From JAKAXS01 sp965279065 (GTDB lineage Bacteria > Pseudomonadota > Alphaproteobacteria > Rhizobiales > Hyphomicrobiaceae), in contig OZ257134.1 of NCBI GenBank assembly GCA_965279065.1, positions 248,001-312,000 of the forward strand: a stretch of 64,000 bases of DNA, written 5' to 3'. The notes beneath the pieces were generated by a model. It worked only from the letters and a program-made list of their open reading frames with translations, ran no database searches and was not told the origin of the DNA. Of the stretch, positions 1-8,630 are shown piece by piece; the stretch's first letter is position 1, and every line of letters starts with the position of its first letter. A program made the translations under genes and the position numbers.

Positions 1-168
1 GGGAATGAATTTTTCGCGGCCGCGGGCCTCTTCGGGCAGCACCTGGTCGAACCCGGAGACGCCCAGGCTCTTGTCGGCCACCGGATGCTCCGGGACGGGC
101 AGCGGCTGTTGCCGGCCGGCTTTCGCCGCCGCCGCAGCCAGCGGCGCAGACACGCCGATCGACGTCAT
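1..168 (-). CDS. 5' end of an unidentified protein, cut by the window edge
   Basis: An open frame reads leftwards from an ATG at 168-166 with no stop to base 1, giving the first 56 residues (MTSIGVSAPLAAAAA... ending REKFIP). A good Shine-Dalgarno (GGGAGGA) sits 4-5 bases upstream of the ATG. The visible part is Ala/Pro-rich and low in complexity, with no signal peptide and no domain that I recognise. It is divergent from the large gene starting at 436, so 169-435 probably carries promoters for both. Family unknown. Confidence 0.6.
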   Translation of the reverse strand, partial: MTSIGVSAPLAAAAAKAGRQQPLPVPEHPVADKSLGVSGFDQVLPEEARGREKFIP

Positions 169-435
169 GCAGTCCTCCCCATTCTTACGCCGGCGTGCGT
201 GGGCCACCGTCACGAAGCGGAGCGGGTCGGGCGTCGTCCCATCCTTACCCACCCGCGCCAGCAGTCTTACGGCCACGGTCACCTATTTGTCGAGCCTAAG
301 TGCTTATTCGTTCAGCATTTTGACAAATCCTTGCCGTCCACCCTCGACCCGGCGAAAATCGCCGACTACTCTGGGTCTAGGGCTCAAGGGGAATTAGCGG
401 TGCCGGGCCAACGGCACCGCGCGAGGGAGCAAGTC
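169..435. promoter_or_regulatory. Divergent intergenic region
   Basis: This 267-base gap lies between the leftward gene ending its 5' side at 168 and the rightward gene at 436. A forward frame stays open across it (from 85) but has no credible ribosome site and no recognisable protein. I assign it as the shared upstream region. No single promoter can be picked out by eye. Confidence 0.4.
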
Positions 436-2895
436 ATGACGTCTGCGCTGCCGCCGCCTGCGCTCGACGATTTGTCGGAGGCGGAGCGCTTCCTTGTGCA
501 GTCGACAATTCGCGGCGAACCCGCTGACCTGCGCCGCCATACCGTCCGCGGCAGCATCGTTCGCGACCTCCTGTTGGAGGCCCGGCCCGGCTGGGTTCTG
601 CCCGCGGCCGGCCTGCGCATTCACAAAGCGATCATCGAAGGTGGCCTCGAACTTGAAGGCTGCACCCTGTCGAAGCCGTTTCTGCTGTGGCATTCGCGTG
701 TGCAGGGCGGCGGCGAACGCGGCGCCGTCCTGGTCCGCGACGCCAAGCTGAAACGTCTCGGCATTCACTCCTGCACCATTGAAGGCAGCATCATCGCCGA
801 TCGCGTCCAGGTGGAGAGTGGCATATTTCTCGGCGGCGGGCTCATCCGCGGCGTGCTGCAGATCCGCGGGGCGGACGTCAATGGCGCACTCGCTGTCGAA
901 GGCTCGGAAATCGGCAACGGCAAGGCGGCGATCATGGCTGCGGGTCTGCGCCTGTCCGGCCCGCTCATCGTGCGGCGGGCCAAGATCAAAGGCGAGCTCT
1001 CGTTTCCCCGGTCACAGCTCACATCGGGCATCTATGGCGAAGACGTGGTCATCGTTTGCGAAGGTACCGCCATCAATGGCGAGAGCGCGCGCCTTGCCGG
1101 CGACCTGCTGCTCGACCGCGCCAACGTCACCGGCGCCGTGCGCCTGGCCAACGCCCGCATTGGCGGCAAGTTCGCCGCCGACCACCTTATCGTTGCCGCC
1201 TCGCCGTCGGCGATCGACGCCAGTAACCTCAACGTCGAGAATGGCCTCAGCCTCTCGGGCGCGCGCATTGCCGGGTCGATGTCGTTTGAAGGTGCCGATG
1301 TCGGCAAGCATTTCCGCGCCGAAGGTATCGAAATCTGGGGCGGCGACATGGCCATCGCCGCCGATGTCATCCGCATCGGCGGTAACTGGGATCTGGCGCG
1401 TGCCAAGGTTTACGGCCAGATCAGCTGCCCCGGCGCCAAGATCGTCGGCCATTTGCGCCTGACCGACGCACGCCTGCAATCCTCCGACATCGCGCTCCGC
1501 GGCGACAGTGCCGAGATCCGCGGCGGCTGCTTCATGTCGCGCGCCAAGGTTGCCGGTCTGGTGCGTTTTCCCTCAGCCGTGATGGGCAACCAGTTCCGCT
1601 TGCGCGGCGCCTCGATCAAGGTCGATCGCGGCGCCGCCGTCCTGGCCAGCGGTGCCACCTTTGCCCGCGACGTCGAACTGGGGGACGGCTTCGAAACGTC
1701 GGGCGCGGTCGTACTTGATCAGGTGAAAATCAGCGGCGTCTGCGACCTGAAGGGCTCGAAGCTGATGAGCGCCACCTTGTCGCGCGGCGCCGCGGGGCCC
1801 GGCGGTGATTCACCCGCGCCCGCGGCCAGCGAGTCGGAAGCAACAGCCACGTCGGCCCTTGTCGTGGTCGAGCCGCCCGACGAGATCGCGTCGTCGAGCG
1901 AAGGCATGGCCGCGCGCTATGACGACACCGTCCTCAGCCTTGTCGATGCCGAGATCGGCTCGCTGGAAATGCCGATGACGGCCCAGGACCGGCCGCGTGG
2001 CATCGTCGACCTGTCGCGCGCCCGTGTGGGCTCGTTCCTCGACTTCGCCGCCGCCTGGCCGCCGAACCCGGGGTTCCGTGGCTGGAGCGCCGGCCGCGAG
2101 GTCGATCACCTCGTGCTCGATGGGTTCACCTACGCCCATCTGATGAACCCATCCGGCGCCATGTTCGGCGCCACGGCACCACTGCGTTACGAAGATAGCG
2201 TCGGCGAACGCCGTGTCGCCTGGCTCGAAGCGCAGGACCTCCCCGACATCCGCGACCACTTCAAGCCGCAGGCGTGGGTGCAACTCGCCGCCCGCCTCTC
2301 CGGCCAGGGCTATCACGACGACGCTCGCGCCATCACAATCGCCCGCCGCCGCCGCCAGGCCGGCGCCCGCTCCACCACGCGCGGCCAGCGCTGGCAGGCG
2401 CGCATCCTCGATCTGTTCGCGCTCTACGGCTACAACCCCTGGCGCACCGTGCTCTGGATGGCGGTGATGATCCTCGCGTTCGCCGGGCTGTGGACCTGGG
2501 CCGCCAGCCACTGCGCCGAGCAAGGCTGCGGCGACGAGACGGTCTTCGTCGTCTCCAACCGCGACGCCTATTCGCCTGACAAGTTCGCGACGAGCTATCC
2601 CCCGTTCAACGCCGTCGGCTATTCCTTCGACGTGTTCGTCCCCTTCATTTCCTTCGGCTATGAGGATCATTGGCGGCCCAACATCAACTGGCGTCCGTTC
2701 GCCAGCGTCCCGTTGCCCGACATCGGCAAGCTGACCGGCACAGGTGCGGCCTCCGAGCCGCCGGTGCTAACGCTGACGCTGGGTGGCGTGCTGTACCTCG
2801 CCACCGTTCTGGAAATGCTGATCGGTTTGGTTCTGGCATCGCTGGCCGTGACCGGTTTCACCGGCATGCTGCGCTCCGACAGCGAGCACAGCTGA
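436..2895 (+). CDS. Large beta-solenoid-like protein with two C-terminal membrane segments
   Basis: Predicted product is 819 residues. I start at ATG 436 because GAGGGAG lies just upstream; the frame is open further 5' but that part has no protein character. Residues about 40-480 are a degenerate series of roughly 20-residue units of the type G-x-L-x-L-x-x-A-x-I-x-G, which usually fold as a right-handed beta-solenoid (pentapeptide or bactofilin-like geometry). A low-complexity Ala/Ser/Glu linker follows, then a second short repeat block. Two hydrophobic segments lie near residues 670-691 and 783-808, so the C-terminus is probably anchored in the inner membrane. There is no signal peptide and no catalytic motif. 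Its convergent neighbour is a bactofilin, another beta-solenoid protein, which makes a scaffold role conceivable. Function unknown. Confidence 0.8.
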   Translation: MTSALPPPALDDLSEAERFLVQSTIRGEPADLRRHTVRGSIVRDLLLEARPGWVLPAAGLRIHKAIIEGGLELEGCTLSKPFLLWHSRVQGGGERGAVLVRDAKLKRLGIHSCTIEGSIIADRVQVESGIFLGGGLIRGVLQIRGADVNGALAVEGSEIGNGKAAIMAAGLRLSGPLIVRRAKIKGELSFPRSQLTSGIYGEDVVIVCEGTAINGESARLAGDLLLDRANVTGAVRLANARIGGKFAADHLIVAASPSAIDASNLNVENGLSLSGARIAGSMSFEGADVGKHFRAEGIEIWGGDMAIAADVIRIGGNWDLARAKVYGQISCPGAKIVGHLRLTDARLQSSDIALRGDSAEIRGGCFMSRAKVAGLVRFPSAVMGNQFRLRGASIKVDRGAAVLASGATFARDVELGDGFETSGAVVLDQVKISGVCDLKGSKLMSATLSRGAAGPGGDSPAPAASESEATATSALVVVEPPDEIASSSEGMAARYDDTVLSLVDAEIGSLEMPMTAQDRPRGIVDLSRARVGSFLDFAAAWPPNPGFRGWSAGREVDHLVLDGFTYAHLMNPSGAMFGATAPLRYEDSVGERRVAWLEAQDLPDIRDHFKPQAWVQLAARLSGQGYHDDARAITIARRRRQAGARSTTRGQRWQARILDLFALYGYNPWRTVLWMAVMILAFAGLWTWAASHCAEQGCGDETVFVVSNRDAYSPDKFATSYPPFNAVGYSFDVFVPFISFGYEDHWRPNINWRPFASVPLPDIGKLTGTGAASEPPVLTLTLGGVLYLATVLEMLIGLVLASLAVTGFTGMLRSDSEHS

Positions 2896-2901
2896 TACTC
2901 G

Positions 2902-2939
2902 AATGCAAAAAGGCCAGGCTTTCGCCTGGCCCTTGCATT
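2902..2939. terminator. Bidirectional stem-loop terminator
   Basis: GGCCAGGC (2912-2919), loop TTTC, and GCCTGGCC (2924-2931) form a perfect 8-bp stem. It is flanked by an A-run on the left and by AATGCAA/TTGCATT arms that can extend it. It lies exactly between the convergent genes ending at 2895 and 2952, as expected of a shared terminator. Confidence 0.75.
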
Positions 2940-2951
2940 GTCCTCGATCGA

Positions 2952-3545
2952 TCAGGAGTGCAGCGGCCGTGCCGGCGCCGCAACGCCGAACTGCGGCTTG
3001 GGCGCTTCCGGCGCCCGCTGCGGCTGCCCGGCCCCGGCAGGCTGCGCCTGATGCACCGGCTGCTGGTACACGGGCTGTGCCCCGGCTCCGCGCTCGAGAC
3101 GGGGCGCGACTTCCGCCAGGTCCCGCACTTTGCGCGACCGGCCGTCGAAGCTGGCACCTTCCTGGATGGTCAGAAACTGAGTGTGGATGTCGCCCTGCAC
3201 ATCCGCTGTGTTGTGCAGCACGACGCGTGCGCTGTGAATAGCGCCGTTGACCTTGCCGTGAACTTCCACGTTCTCGGCCGAAACCGAGCCGACGATGTTG
3301 CCGTCACGGCCGACGTCGAGCTGCTTGGAATGCACGTCGGCGTTGATATCGCCGTTCACCGTCAGCAGGCCCTGGCAGCGAATTGTGATGCTCTGGCCCT
3401 CGATCGACAGGTCGTTGCCGATGACGGAAGCGGGCTGATAGCTCTGCGCCGGAATTTGCGGCGGCTGCGCCGGGCCGGCATCGCTACCGCGCAGTTGGAA
3501 TGGTACGGTATCCTTCGGACCTTGGTCCTGCTTCCGGTTGAACAT
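2952..3545 (-). CDS. Bactofilin-family polymer-forming cytoskeletal protein
   Basis: The 197-residue product begins MFNRKQ at ATG 3545. The frame is open much further upstream, but only the part from this ATG resembles a protein. Residues about 45-140 form the bactofilin core: short repeated units such as GLLTVNGDINADV and VEVHGKVNGAIHSARVVL, typical of the right-handed beta-helix that self-assembles into non-polar filaments. Both ends are disordered and rich in Pro, Gln and Ala, as in the family, and the usual length is about 150-200 residues. Bactofilins act at the inner face of the membrane in cell shape, stalk or polar positioning. The pcm gene starts divergently 180 bases away. Confidence 0.88.
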   Translation of the reverse strand: MFNRKQDQGPKDTVPFQLRGSDAGPAQPPQIPAQSYQPASVIGNDLSIEGQSITIRCQGLLTVNGDINADVHSKQLDVGRDGNIVGSVSAENVEVHGKVNGAIHSARVVLHNTADVQGDIHTQFLTIQEGASFDGRSRKVRDLAEVAPRLERGAGAQPVYQQPVHQAQPAGAGQPQRAPEAPKPQFGVAAPARPLHS

Positions 3546-3725
3546 TACGCTAACTCCCTCAACTCTGTGACCCCGTACGAATTCGTGACGCGGCGCCGTG
3601 GCGGTATTGTGTCGGAACACCGAATTGCCGCGAAACCCGCACTCCCATGACGCGGTTTGACCATCATGACAGCACCACGCGGCATCTGACAACTCAAACG
3701 ACGAACCCGAGCCAGGCCCGGCAAC

Positions 3726-4403
3726 ATGCCGTCCACTCCCAGGCCCGCGACGCAGCGGCAACGGATGATCGAGACGATCCGGCGTCAGGCGAAGTCCTTG
3801 GCGCGCGACGGCGGCGGCTCGCGGCTGGATCCCCGCGCGCTCGACGTCATGGCACGGATTCCCCGCCATGCCTTCGTTCCCAAGGAGGGTGCGGACGATG
3901 CATATATCGATGCGCCGCTCGGCATTGGCTTTGGCCAGACCATTTCCCAGCCGTTCATTGTCGCCTTGATGTCGAGCCTCGCCCGCATTGCGCCCTCCGA
4001 TCGTGTCTTGGAGGTGGGAACGGGATCCGGCTACCAGACCGCGGTGCTCGCGGGGCTCGCAGCACACGTTTACAGCATCGAGTTCGTAGCGCAGCTGGCC
4101 GAGCGCGCGGCGGCAGCACTCGCGGACCAAGACATCCTTAACGTGACGGCGCGCGTCGGCGACGGCAGCTTGGGCTGGTCCGAACACGCACCCTACGACG
4201 CGATCGTCGTCACCGCCGCGCCGGCCGCGGTGCCTTCCGCTCTCGTTGCTCAACTCGCACCGGGCGGCCGCCTCGTGGTGCCGGTGGGCATCGGCGATCA
4301 GACGTTGACCCTGATCGAAAAGTCGCCGGCCGGCGTCATTCACCAAGACCAGGTTATCGGCGTGCGCTTCGTGCCGCTGCTAACGGCGAAAAATTCCCCT
4401 TAG
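3726..4403 (+). CDS. pcm: Protein-L-isoaspartate O-methyltransferase
   Basis: The 225-residue product uses S-adenosylmethionine to methylate isoaspartyl residues in aged proteins, which starts their repair. The family signature G-Q-T-I-S-Q-P is at residues 70-76. It is followed by the SAM-binding motif I EVGTGSGYQT (about 96-105), the acidic post-I strand YSIEF, and the DAIVVTAA and PGGRLVVPVG strands of the Rossmann fold. Length and motif order match the family throughout. It is a cytosolic enzyme transcribed away from the bactofilin gene. Confidence 0.93.
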   Translation: MPSTPRPATQRQRMIETIRRQAKSLARDGGGSRLDPRALDVMARIPRHAFVPKEGADDAYIDAPLGIGFGQTISQPFIVALMSSLARIAPSDRVLEVGTGSGYQTAVLAGLAAHVYSIEFVAQLAERAAAALADQDILNVTARVGDGSLGWSEHAPYDAIVVTAAPAAVPSALVAQLAPGGRLVVPVGIGDQTLTLIEKSPAGVIHQDQVIGVRFVPLLTAKNSP

Positions 4404-4516
4404 CCGGGCCGATTCCCCTGGAACAAATTTCCGTGCATTGTGTTGCGCGCTGAGTCGAACTGCGAAACCCGTAGTATCGTAAGGTCTGGAAATACAACGC
4501 GGGCCGGGAGGAAGAG

Positions 4517-4771
4517 ATGTCGGAAGTCGCTCGTCTTGTGACGTCGGAAGCGAAGTCCAATCCCGAACGCTTTTTCGCACTGCCTGGCGATCTGGTCGAG
4601 GAAGTCATGCTGACGCGTGGCGAAAAGCTGGCGACGCTGGAGCGCTGGCGTCTGCACGTGCTGCAGGAACTGGCCGCCGCCAGCGAAGGCATGCAGACAC
4701 ATGGCGTGGGCCGCCAGGCCCAGCTGCTGGACGAAATCGAGACGGCGCGCCAGCGCCTCTCGTCAAGGTAA
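4517..4771 (+). CDS. Small conserved-looking helical protein, unknown
   Basis: An 84-residue frame starts at ATG 4517 with GGGAGGAAGAG directly upstream, a strong ribosome site. The product (MSEVARLV..., ending RQRLSSR) is charged and looks almost wholly alpha-helical, with no membrane segment or signal. It contains EKLATLERWRLHVLQEL and QLLDEIETARQRL segments that could form a helical hairpin. Codon usage matches the neighbours. I do not recognise the family; it is a plausible small cytosolic protein. Confidence 0.65.
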   Translation: MSEVARLVTSEAKSNPERFFALPGDLVEEVMLTRGEKLATLERWRLHVLQELAAASEGMQTHGVGRQAQLLDEIETARQRLSSR

Positions 4772-4892
4772 ACCATCGAAAGGGACGCGATGCCGTCGCG
4801 TGCGGCGCGCCCGGGCAGCGAAATCGCTTGCATCGGGTGCGCCGCATTTTGCATGACTACGCCACGCCGCCTCAGCGGCCCAGCACTCACAT

Positions 4893-5849
4893 ATGGACCA
4901 ATCGAGAATGGCGAATAAGGGCGCCGACACCCTGTCTCGTCCTGCGCCCGATCCGCAGTCGGCGCCCGCGCGCCTGGACCTGATCGAGATGCCCGGCTTC
5001 GACGGTTACGCCCTGCTCGACAGCGGCGCCGGCCGCAAGCTGGAACGCTTCGGCCCAATCACGCTCGACCGGCCTGAACCGCAGGCGCTCTGGCGGCCCC
5101 GCCGCCCGGATGCCTGGAAAGCCGCGCATGCCGTCTTCTCCGCCAGCGGCGATGACGAGGAGAAGGGGCGCTGGCGCATCGACAAGCCGGTGCCTGAGAG
5201 CTGGCCTGTCAAGGTCGGCGCCGCCACCATGCTGTGCCGTCTCCAGGGCCTGTGGCATGTCGGCCTGTTTCCAGAGCAGAAACCGCACTGGGATTGGATG
5301 CTGGATCGTATCGCCGCCGTGAAGGACGAGCGTCCCCGTGTGCTCAACCTGTTCGCCTACACCGGTGCCGCCTCGCTGCTGGCCGCCGCCGCCGGTGCCG
5401 AGGTCACCCACGTCGATGCCTCGAAGAAAGCCATCACCTGGGGCCGCGAGAACCAGGCGGCATCGAAGCTGAACGACGCGCCCATCCGCTGGATCCTCGA
5501 CGATGCCGCCAAGTTCGTCGCTCGCGACGTTCGCCGCGGCAAGACGTATCATGTCATCCTCGTCGACCCGCCGAAGTTCGGCCGCGGCCCCGCCGGCGAG
5601 GTTTGGGATCTCTTCACCAGCCTGGCCCCGATGCTGACCGACTGCGCTAAATTGCTCGCGCCCTCGCACGCCGCGATGGTGCTCACCGTCTACGCCATCC
5701 GCGCCTCGGCCCTCGCTTTCGATCAGCTGAGCCACGAGACACTCGCTGGCCGCGCTGGCACCTTCCACTCCGGCGAACTCGCCATCCGCGCTGAGAATGG
5801 CAACGCGGTTCCGACGTCGCTCTTCACGCGCTGGACATCGTCGCCATGA
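4893..5849 (+). CDS. Class I SAM-dependent RNA methyltransferase, RlmI-like
   Basis: The 318-residue product has motif I LNLFAYTGAAS, the post-I VDASKKAI strand and the motif IV tetrad in VDPPKFGRG. This combination is typical of the RlmI/RlmKL group that methylates 23S rRNA. The N-terminal 100 residues are a small beta-rich region rather than a full PUA domain. Two in-frame ATGs (MDQSR and MANKG, 15 bases apart) are possible starts. Its stop overlaps the next start by 4 bases (ATGA), so it is translationally coupled to the TrmH-family gene. The exact target base is not deducible. Confidence 0.85.
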   Translation: MDQSRMANKGADTLSRPAPDPQSAPARLDLIEMPGFDGYALLDSGAGRKLERFGPITLDRPEPQALWRPRRPDAWKAAHAVFSASGDDEEKGRWRIDKPVPESWPVKVGAATMLCRLQGLWHVGLFPEQKPHWDWMLDRIAAVKDERPRVLNLFAYTGAASLLAAAAGAEVTHVDASKKAITWGRENQAASKLNDAPIRWILDDAAKFVARDVRRGKTYHVILVDPPKFGRGPAGEVWDLFTSLAPMLTDCAKLLAPSHAAMVLTVYAIRASALAFDQLSHETLAGRAGTFHSGELAIRAENGNAVPTSLFTRWTSSP

Positions 5850-6703
5850 CGCCGAGCGACCGCGTCGGCGCCATGCGCAGCCAGATCAAGCCCATCACCA
5901 GTCTGCAGAACGATCGCATCAAGGCGATCCGCGCCCTCGACATGCGCAAGACCCGCAAGGAGACGGGGCTGTTCGTCGCCGAGGGGGCAACGTTGCTCGT
6001 CACCGCGCGCGATCAGGGACACGTTCCCGAGACGCTGGTGTATCGCGCCGGTTCGGCGGGCGAGGGCGTTGCCCGCGGCCTTGTCACCTGGGCCCTTGAG
6101 CAAGGTGTCGAGGTTCTCGAGGTCTCCGAAGCCATCCTGGAAAAGCTCGCCGCCAAGGACAATCCGCAAAGCCTGCTCGCCGTCTTCCGCCAGCAGTGGG
6201 CCGAGCCGCCTGTCCCCGCGAAGCTCAGCCCGCAGGCCGCCTGGGTCGCGCTTGAGGAAATTCGCGACCCGGGCAACCTGGGAACCATCCTGCGCACGGT
6301 CGATGCCGCCGGCGCCGGTGGCATCATCCTCGTCGGCACCTGCTGCGACCCCTTTGCACGTGAAACAATCCGCGCCACCATGGGCTCGATCTTCGCCGTC
6401 CCCCTCGTCCGCATGGACCGCGAAGCCTTCCTGCACCTGTGCCAGGCTTGGCCGGGCGACATCGTCGGCACGCATCTGTCCGCGACCTCGGACTTCCGCA
6501 AGGTCAGCTACCGCGGCCCCAGCCTGCTCGTGATGGGCAGCGAGGGGCCCGGGCTCAGCCAGGCCTTGGCCGCCACCTGCACCCAGCTCGTGAAGATCCC
6601 CATGGCCGGTCGTCTCGACAGCCTCAACCTGGCTGTTGCCACTGCCCTGACCCTGTTCCAGATCCGCGGCCCTCACCTGACTCTCGACCGGCAGCGGCCC
6701 TGA
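5846..6703 (+). CDS. TrmH/SpoU-family RNA 2'-O-methyltransferase
   Basis: The 285-residue product carries the three SPOUT motifs in order: EEIRDPGNLGTILRT, VMGSEGPGL and IPMAGRLDSLNLAVATAL, the trefoil-knot SAM site. The N-terminal 100 residues (LQNDRIKAIRAL, FVAEGATLL) match the SpoU substrate-binding domain. Such enzymes methylate ribose 2'-OH in rRNA or tRNA. The gene overlaps its neighbours at both ends (ATGA at 5846, TGATG at 6701-6705), so the three methyltransferase genes form a tightly coupled operon. Confidence 0.9.
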   Translation: MTPSDRVGAMRSQIKPITSLQNDRIKAIRALDMRKTRKETGLFVAEGATLLVTARDQGHVPETLVYRAGSAGEGVARGLVTWALEQGVEVLEVSEAILEKLAAKDNPQSLLAVFRQQWAEPPVPAKLSPQAAWVALEEIRDPGNLGTILRTVDAAGAGGIILVGTCCDPFARETIRATMGSIFAVPLVRMDREAFLHLCQAWPGDIVGTHLSATSDFRKVSYRGPSLLVMGSEGPGLSQALAATCTQLVKIPMAGRLDSLNLAVATALTLFQIRGPHLTLDRQRP

Positions 6704-7641
6704 TGCGCATAGAATATCATCGCACCCTGATCGCCGACCGCGTCCGCAACGAAGCCTTTCATCGCGCGCTGGCCAAGAGCATCGTCAAGGGCAAGACCGT
6801 CGTCGCCGACATCGGCGCTGGCACGGGCCTCCTCGGTCTCATGGCCGCCAAGCTCGGCGCCCGCGAAGTCTTCCTCTATGAGGCGGCCGAGGTCGCCTCG
6901 GTGGCGGCCGCCCACCTCAAGGCCAATCGCGCCAAGACCTGCCACATCATTCCCTGTCACTCGACCGAGATGCAGGATCCGCCCCGCGTCGATCTCATCG
7001 TCTCCGAAACGCTTGGCAACTACGCCCTCGAAGAAGACATCATCGAGACCCTGAACGACGCCCACACCCGCTTCCTGAAGCCCGGCGCCACTGTCATTCC
7101 CGCCCGCATCACACAGATCGTCGCGCCGGTCGTTTCGGGGCGCATCGCCAAGGAACTTGCCGCCTGGGACGATGTCGGCTTCGATCTCGATCTGTCGGTG
7201 GCCAAGACCATGAGCCTCAACAACGCTTACGTCCGCACGCTGAAACCGGCGGAGTTGCTGGACGGCGGTGCAAGCGCCAAGGTCTGGGACACCGTCGACC
7301 TCACCAGTCCCGCCAAGGCCAACCGCAAGGGCGAAGCGGCGTGGAAACTCGACGCGGCCACGACGGTGCACGGCTTCGCCGCCTGGTGGATTGCCGAACT
7401 CATCGCAGGCGTCACGCTGTCGACGGCCCCCGGCGCCCCCGCGACGCACTGGGAGCAGCTCTACTTCCCGCTGCTGCGTCCGCTCGACGCCAAGGCCGGC
7501 GACACGATCGCTATCGCCCTGCGCTCCCGCTCCTCAATCGCAGGCGGCACCCACCTCGCCTGGACCGCGACGCACGCCGACAAGTCCGGCAAGCAGAAGG
7601 ACAGGCAGGCGCTGGACCTGGACAAGGGTTGGCTGCCATAG
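6703..7641 (+). CDS. PRMT-like protein methyltransferase
   Basis: The 312-residue product starts at ATG 6703, overlapping the previous stop by one base. Motif I is DIGAGTGLLG (36-45). SETLGNYALEED (101-112) resembles the double-E loop of protein arginine methyltransferases, and THWEQ (248-252) matches the THW loop that is otherwise a PRMT hallmark. The C-terminal half is beta-rich, as expected for a PRMT barrel. The mammalian dimerisation arm is not obvious. Bacterial PRMT-like proteins exist but are sparsely characterised; the target could be a ribosomal protein given the RNA methyltransferase operon. Methyl acceptor unknown. Confidence 0.75.
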   Translation: MRIEYHRTLIADRVRNEAFHRALAKSIVKGKTVVADIGAGTGLLGLMAAKLGAREVFLYEAAEVASVAAAHLKANRAKTCHIIPCHSTEMQDPPRVDLIVSETLGNYALEEDIIETLNDAHTRFLKPGATVIPARITQIVAPVVSGRIAKELAAWDDVGFDLDLSVAKTMSLNNAYVRTLKPAELLDGGASAKVWDTVDLTSPAKANRKGEAAWKLDAATTVHGFAAWWIAELIAGVTLSTAPGAPATHWEQLYFPLLRPLDAKAGDTIAIALRSRSSIAGGTHLAWTATHADKSGKQKDRQALDLDKGWLP

Positions 7642-7645
7642 AGTA

Positions 7646-7734
7646 CTTTCGGACAAAGTGTGAAGCGGTTTTCCGAAAAGAAGCACGGCAACAAGAAGCT
7701 GGAGACTTTCCGCGATTCAACGAAAGTCGGAAAG
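7646..7734. repeat. Intergenic palindromic element between convergent genes
   Basis: TTTCGGA (7647-7653) pairs with TCCGAAA (7672-7678), enclosing AAAGTGTGAAGCGG. Further on GACTTTC (7704-7710) pairs with GAAAGTC (7722-7728), and CTTTCCG overlaps with an alternative partner CGGAAAG (7728-7734). The first part resembles short palindromic elements common between genes in rhizobia and relatives (recalled, not searched). Located between two convergent genes, it may also stop transcription. Confidence 0.5.
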
Positions 7735-7737
7735 ACT

Positions 7738-8436
7738 CTAGCGGCCCGTGGCGTTCAGCATCAGCCAGAACGTGGCCCACAGGCTGAGGTAGGCCAGCGC
7801 CGCCAGCGCGTACGGCCCATAGATATCCATCGCCTCGCCCAGCTTGGCCTTGCGCACGGCCCGCTTGTCGTTGCGGTGCGCCTGCGCCAGATCCAGATCG
7901 ACGGCTGAGTGATTGAACGGACAGCGCGCCTCGATCTCGTGATATCGCCGACGGTAGTCCTGCAACTCCGCCACGGTGAGCGGCATGGCGATTTCCATCT
8001 CGCGCGCGAGATTGGCCAGGTCCATGGCACAGCGCTGCAGGAACACCGCGCGCGTCTGGTAGTTGGCAAGGCCGACGACGAGGCCGAAACCGAACAGGAA
8101 CAGCCCCGTGACGATCGCCGCGTAGTCGATGAACGAGCGCACGTCCGGAGCGATGTTGGCGCCGTAGACCACCGGCAGCAGCGACAGCGAGATCTCGAAC
8201 ACGGTCGCGAACGTGAACGCCGCCACACTCATCACGTGTTTCGATTCCAGCCGCTCGTGCGCATTGAAGCGCGCCCGCTTGACGAGCCGCATGGCCTTCA
8301 GCAGGCGCTCCGCCGAGCCCCGCGTCTGGCCCTCAGACTTGGTTGCTGCAGATGGTCCAGCAACCCGTTCCGGCGTTGGCGGCAGTGATACGATCTGCGG
8401 CTTGGGCCTCAGCTGGAGCTGCGCTGTGTCCTGCAT
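7738..8436 (-). CDS. SLATT-domain two-TM membrane protein
   Basis: I start at ATG 8436 (232 residues; GGGA upstream). An earlier in-frame ATG at 8496 is possible. After a disordered 45-residue head comes RFNAHERLESKHVMS, then a first hydrophobic segment (about 68-90), a second (about 103-127), then YQTRAVFLQRCAMDL and later CPFNHSAVDLDLA. This order, with the N-A-x-x-R-L-x-x-K and R-A-x-x-x-x-x-C patterns, fits the SLATT_5 family (SMODS and SLOG-associating 2TM effector). SLATT proteins are predicted pore-forming or membrane-disrupting effectors of nucleotide-sensing conflict systems. No SMODS, SLOG or reverse transcriptase gene is adjacent here. It lies just outside the island, on the tRNA side. 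Confidence 0.68.
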   Translation of the reverse strand: MQDTAQLQLRPKPQIVSLPPTPERVAGPSAATKSEGQTRGSAERLLKAMRLVKRARFNAHERLESKHVMSVAAFTFATVFEISLSLLPVVYGANIAPDVRSFIDYAAIVTGLFLFGFGLVVGLANYQTRAVFLQRCAMDLANLAREMEIAMPLTVAELQDYRRRYHEIEARCPFNHSAVDLDLAQAHRNDKRAVRKAKLGEAMDIYGPYALAALAYLSLWATFWLMLNATGR

Positions 8437-8630
8437 GCGTTCCCATCTCGACGCGCGCCCGCTAACCCTCTGATCGCGAGCCCATATACGGCGCATACAC
8501 GATTCGTCCGGGTGCGGCACGCGCGCGATCGGCGACAGCGAATGGCTATTGCCGTATTGGCGCGCGGCTGCCGCACCTTCGCACTTGATCCCGGCAGCCC
8601 GCTTACCTATACGTAGCGGCTTCGAGAGCT

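Noticed and set aside
1810..2670. 286-residue minus-strand frame inside the solenoid gene
   Set aside because: GC-rich shadow frame, no domain, no start signal.
3546..4346. Upstream extension of the bactofilin frame
   Set aside because: It runs antisense through the pcm gene; the bactofilin starts at ATG 3545.
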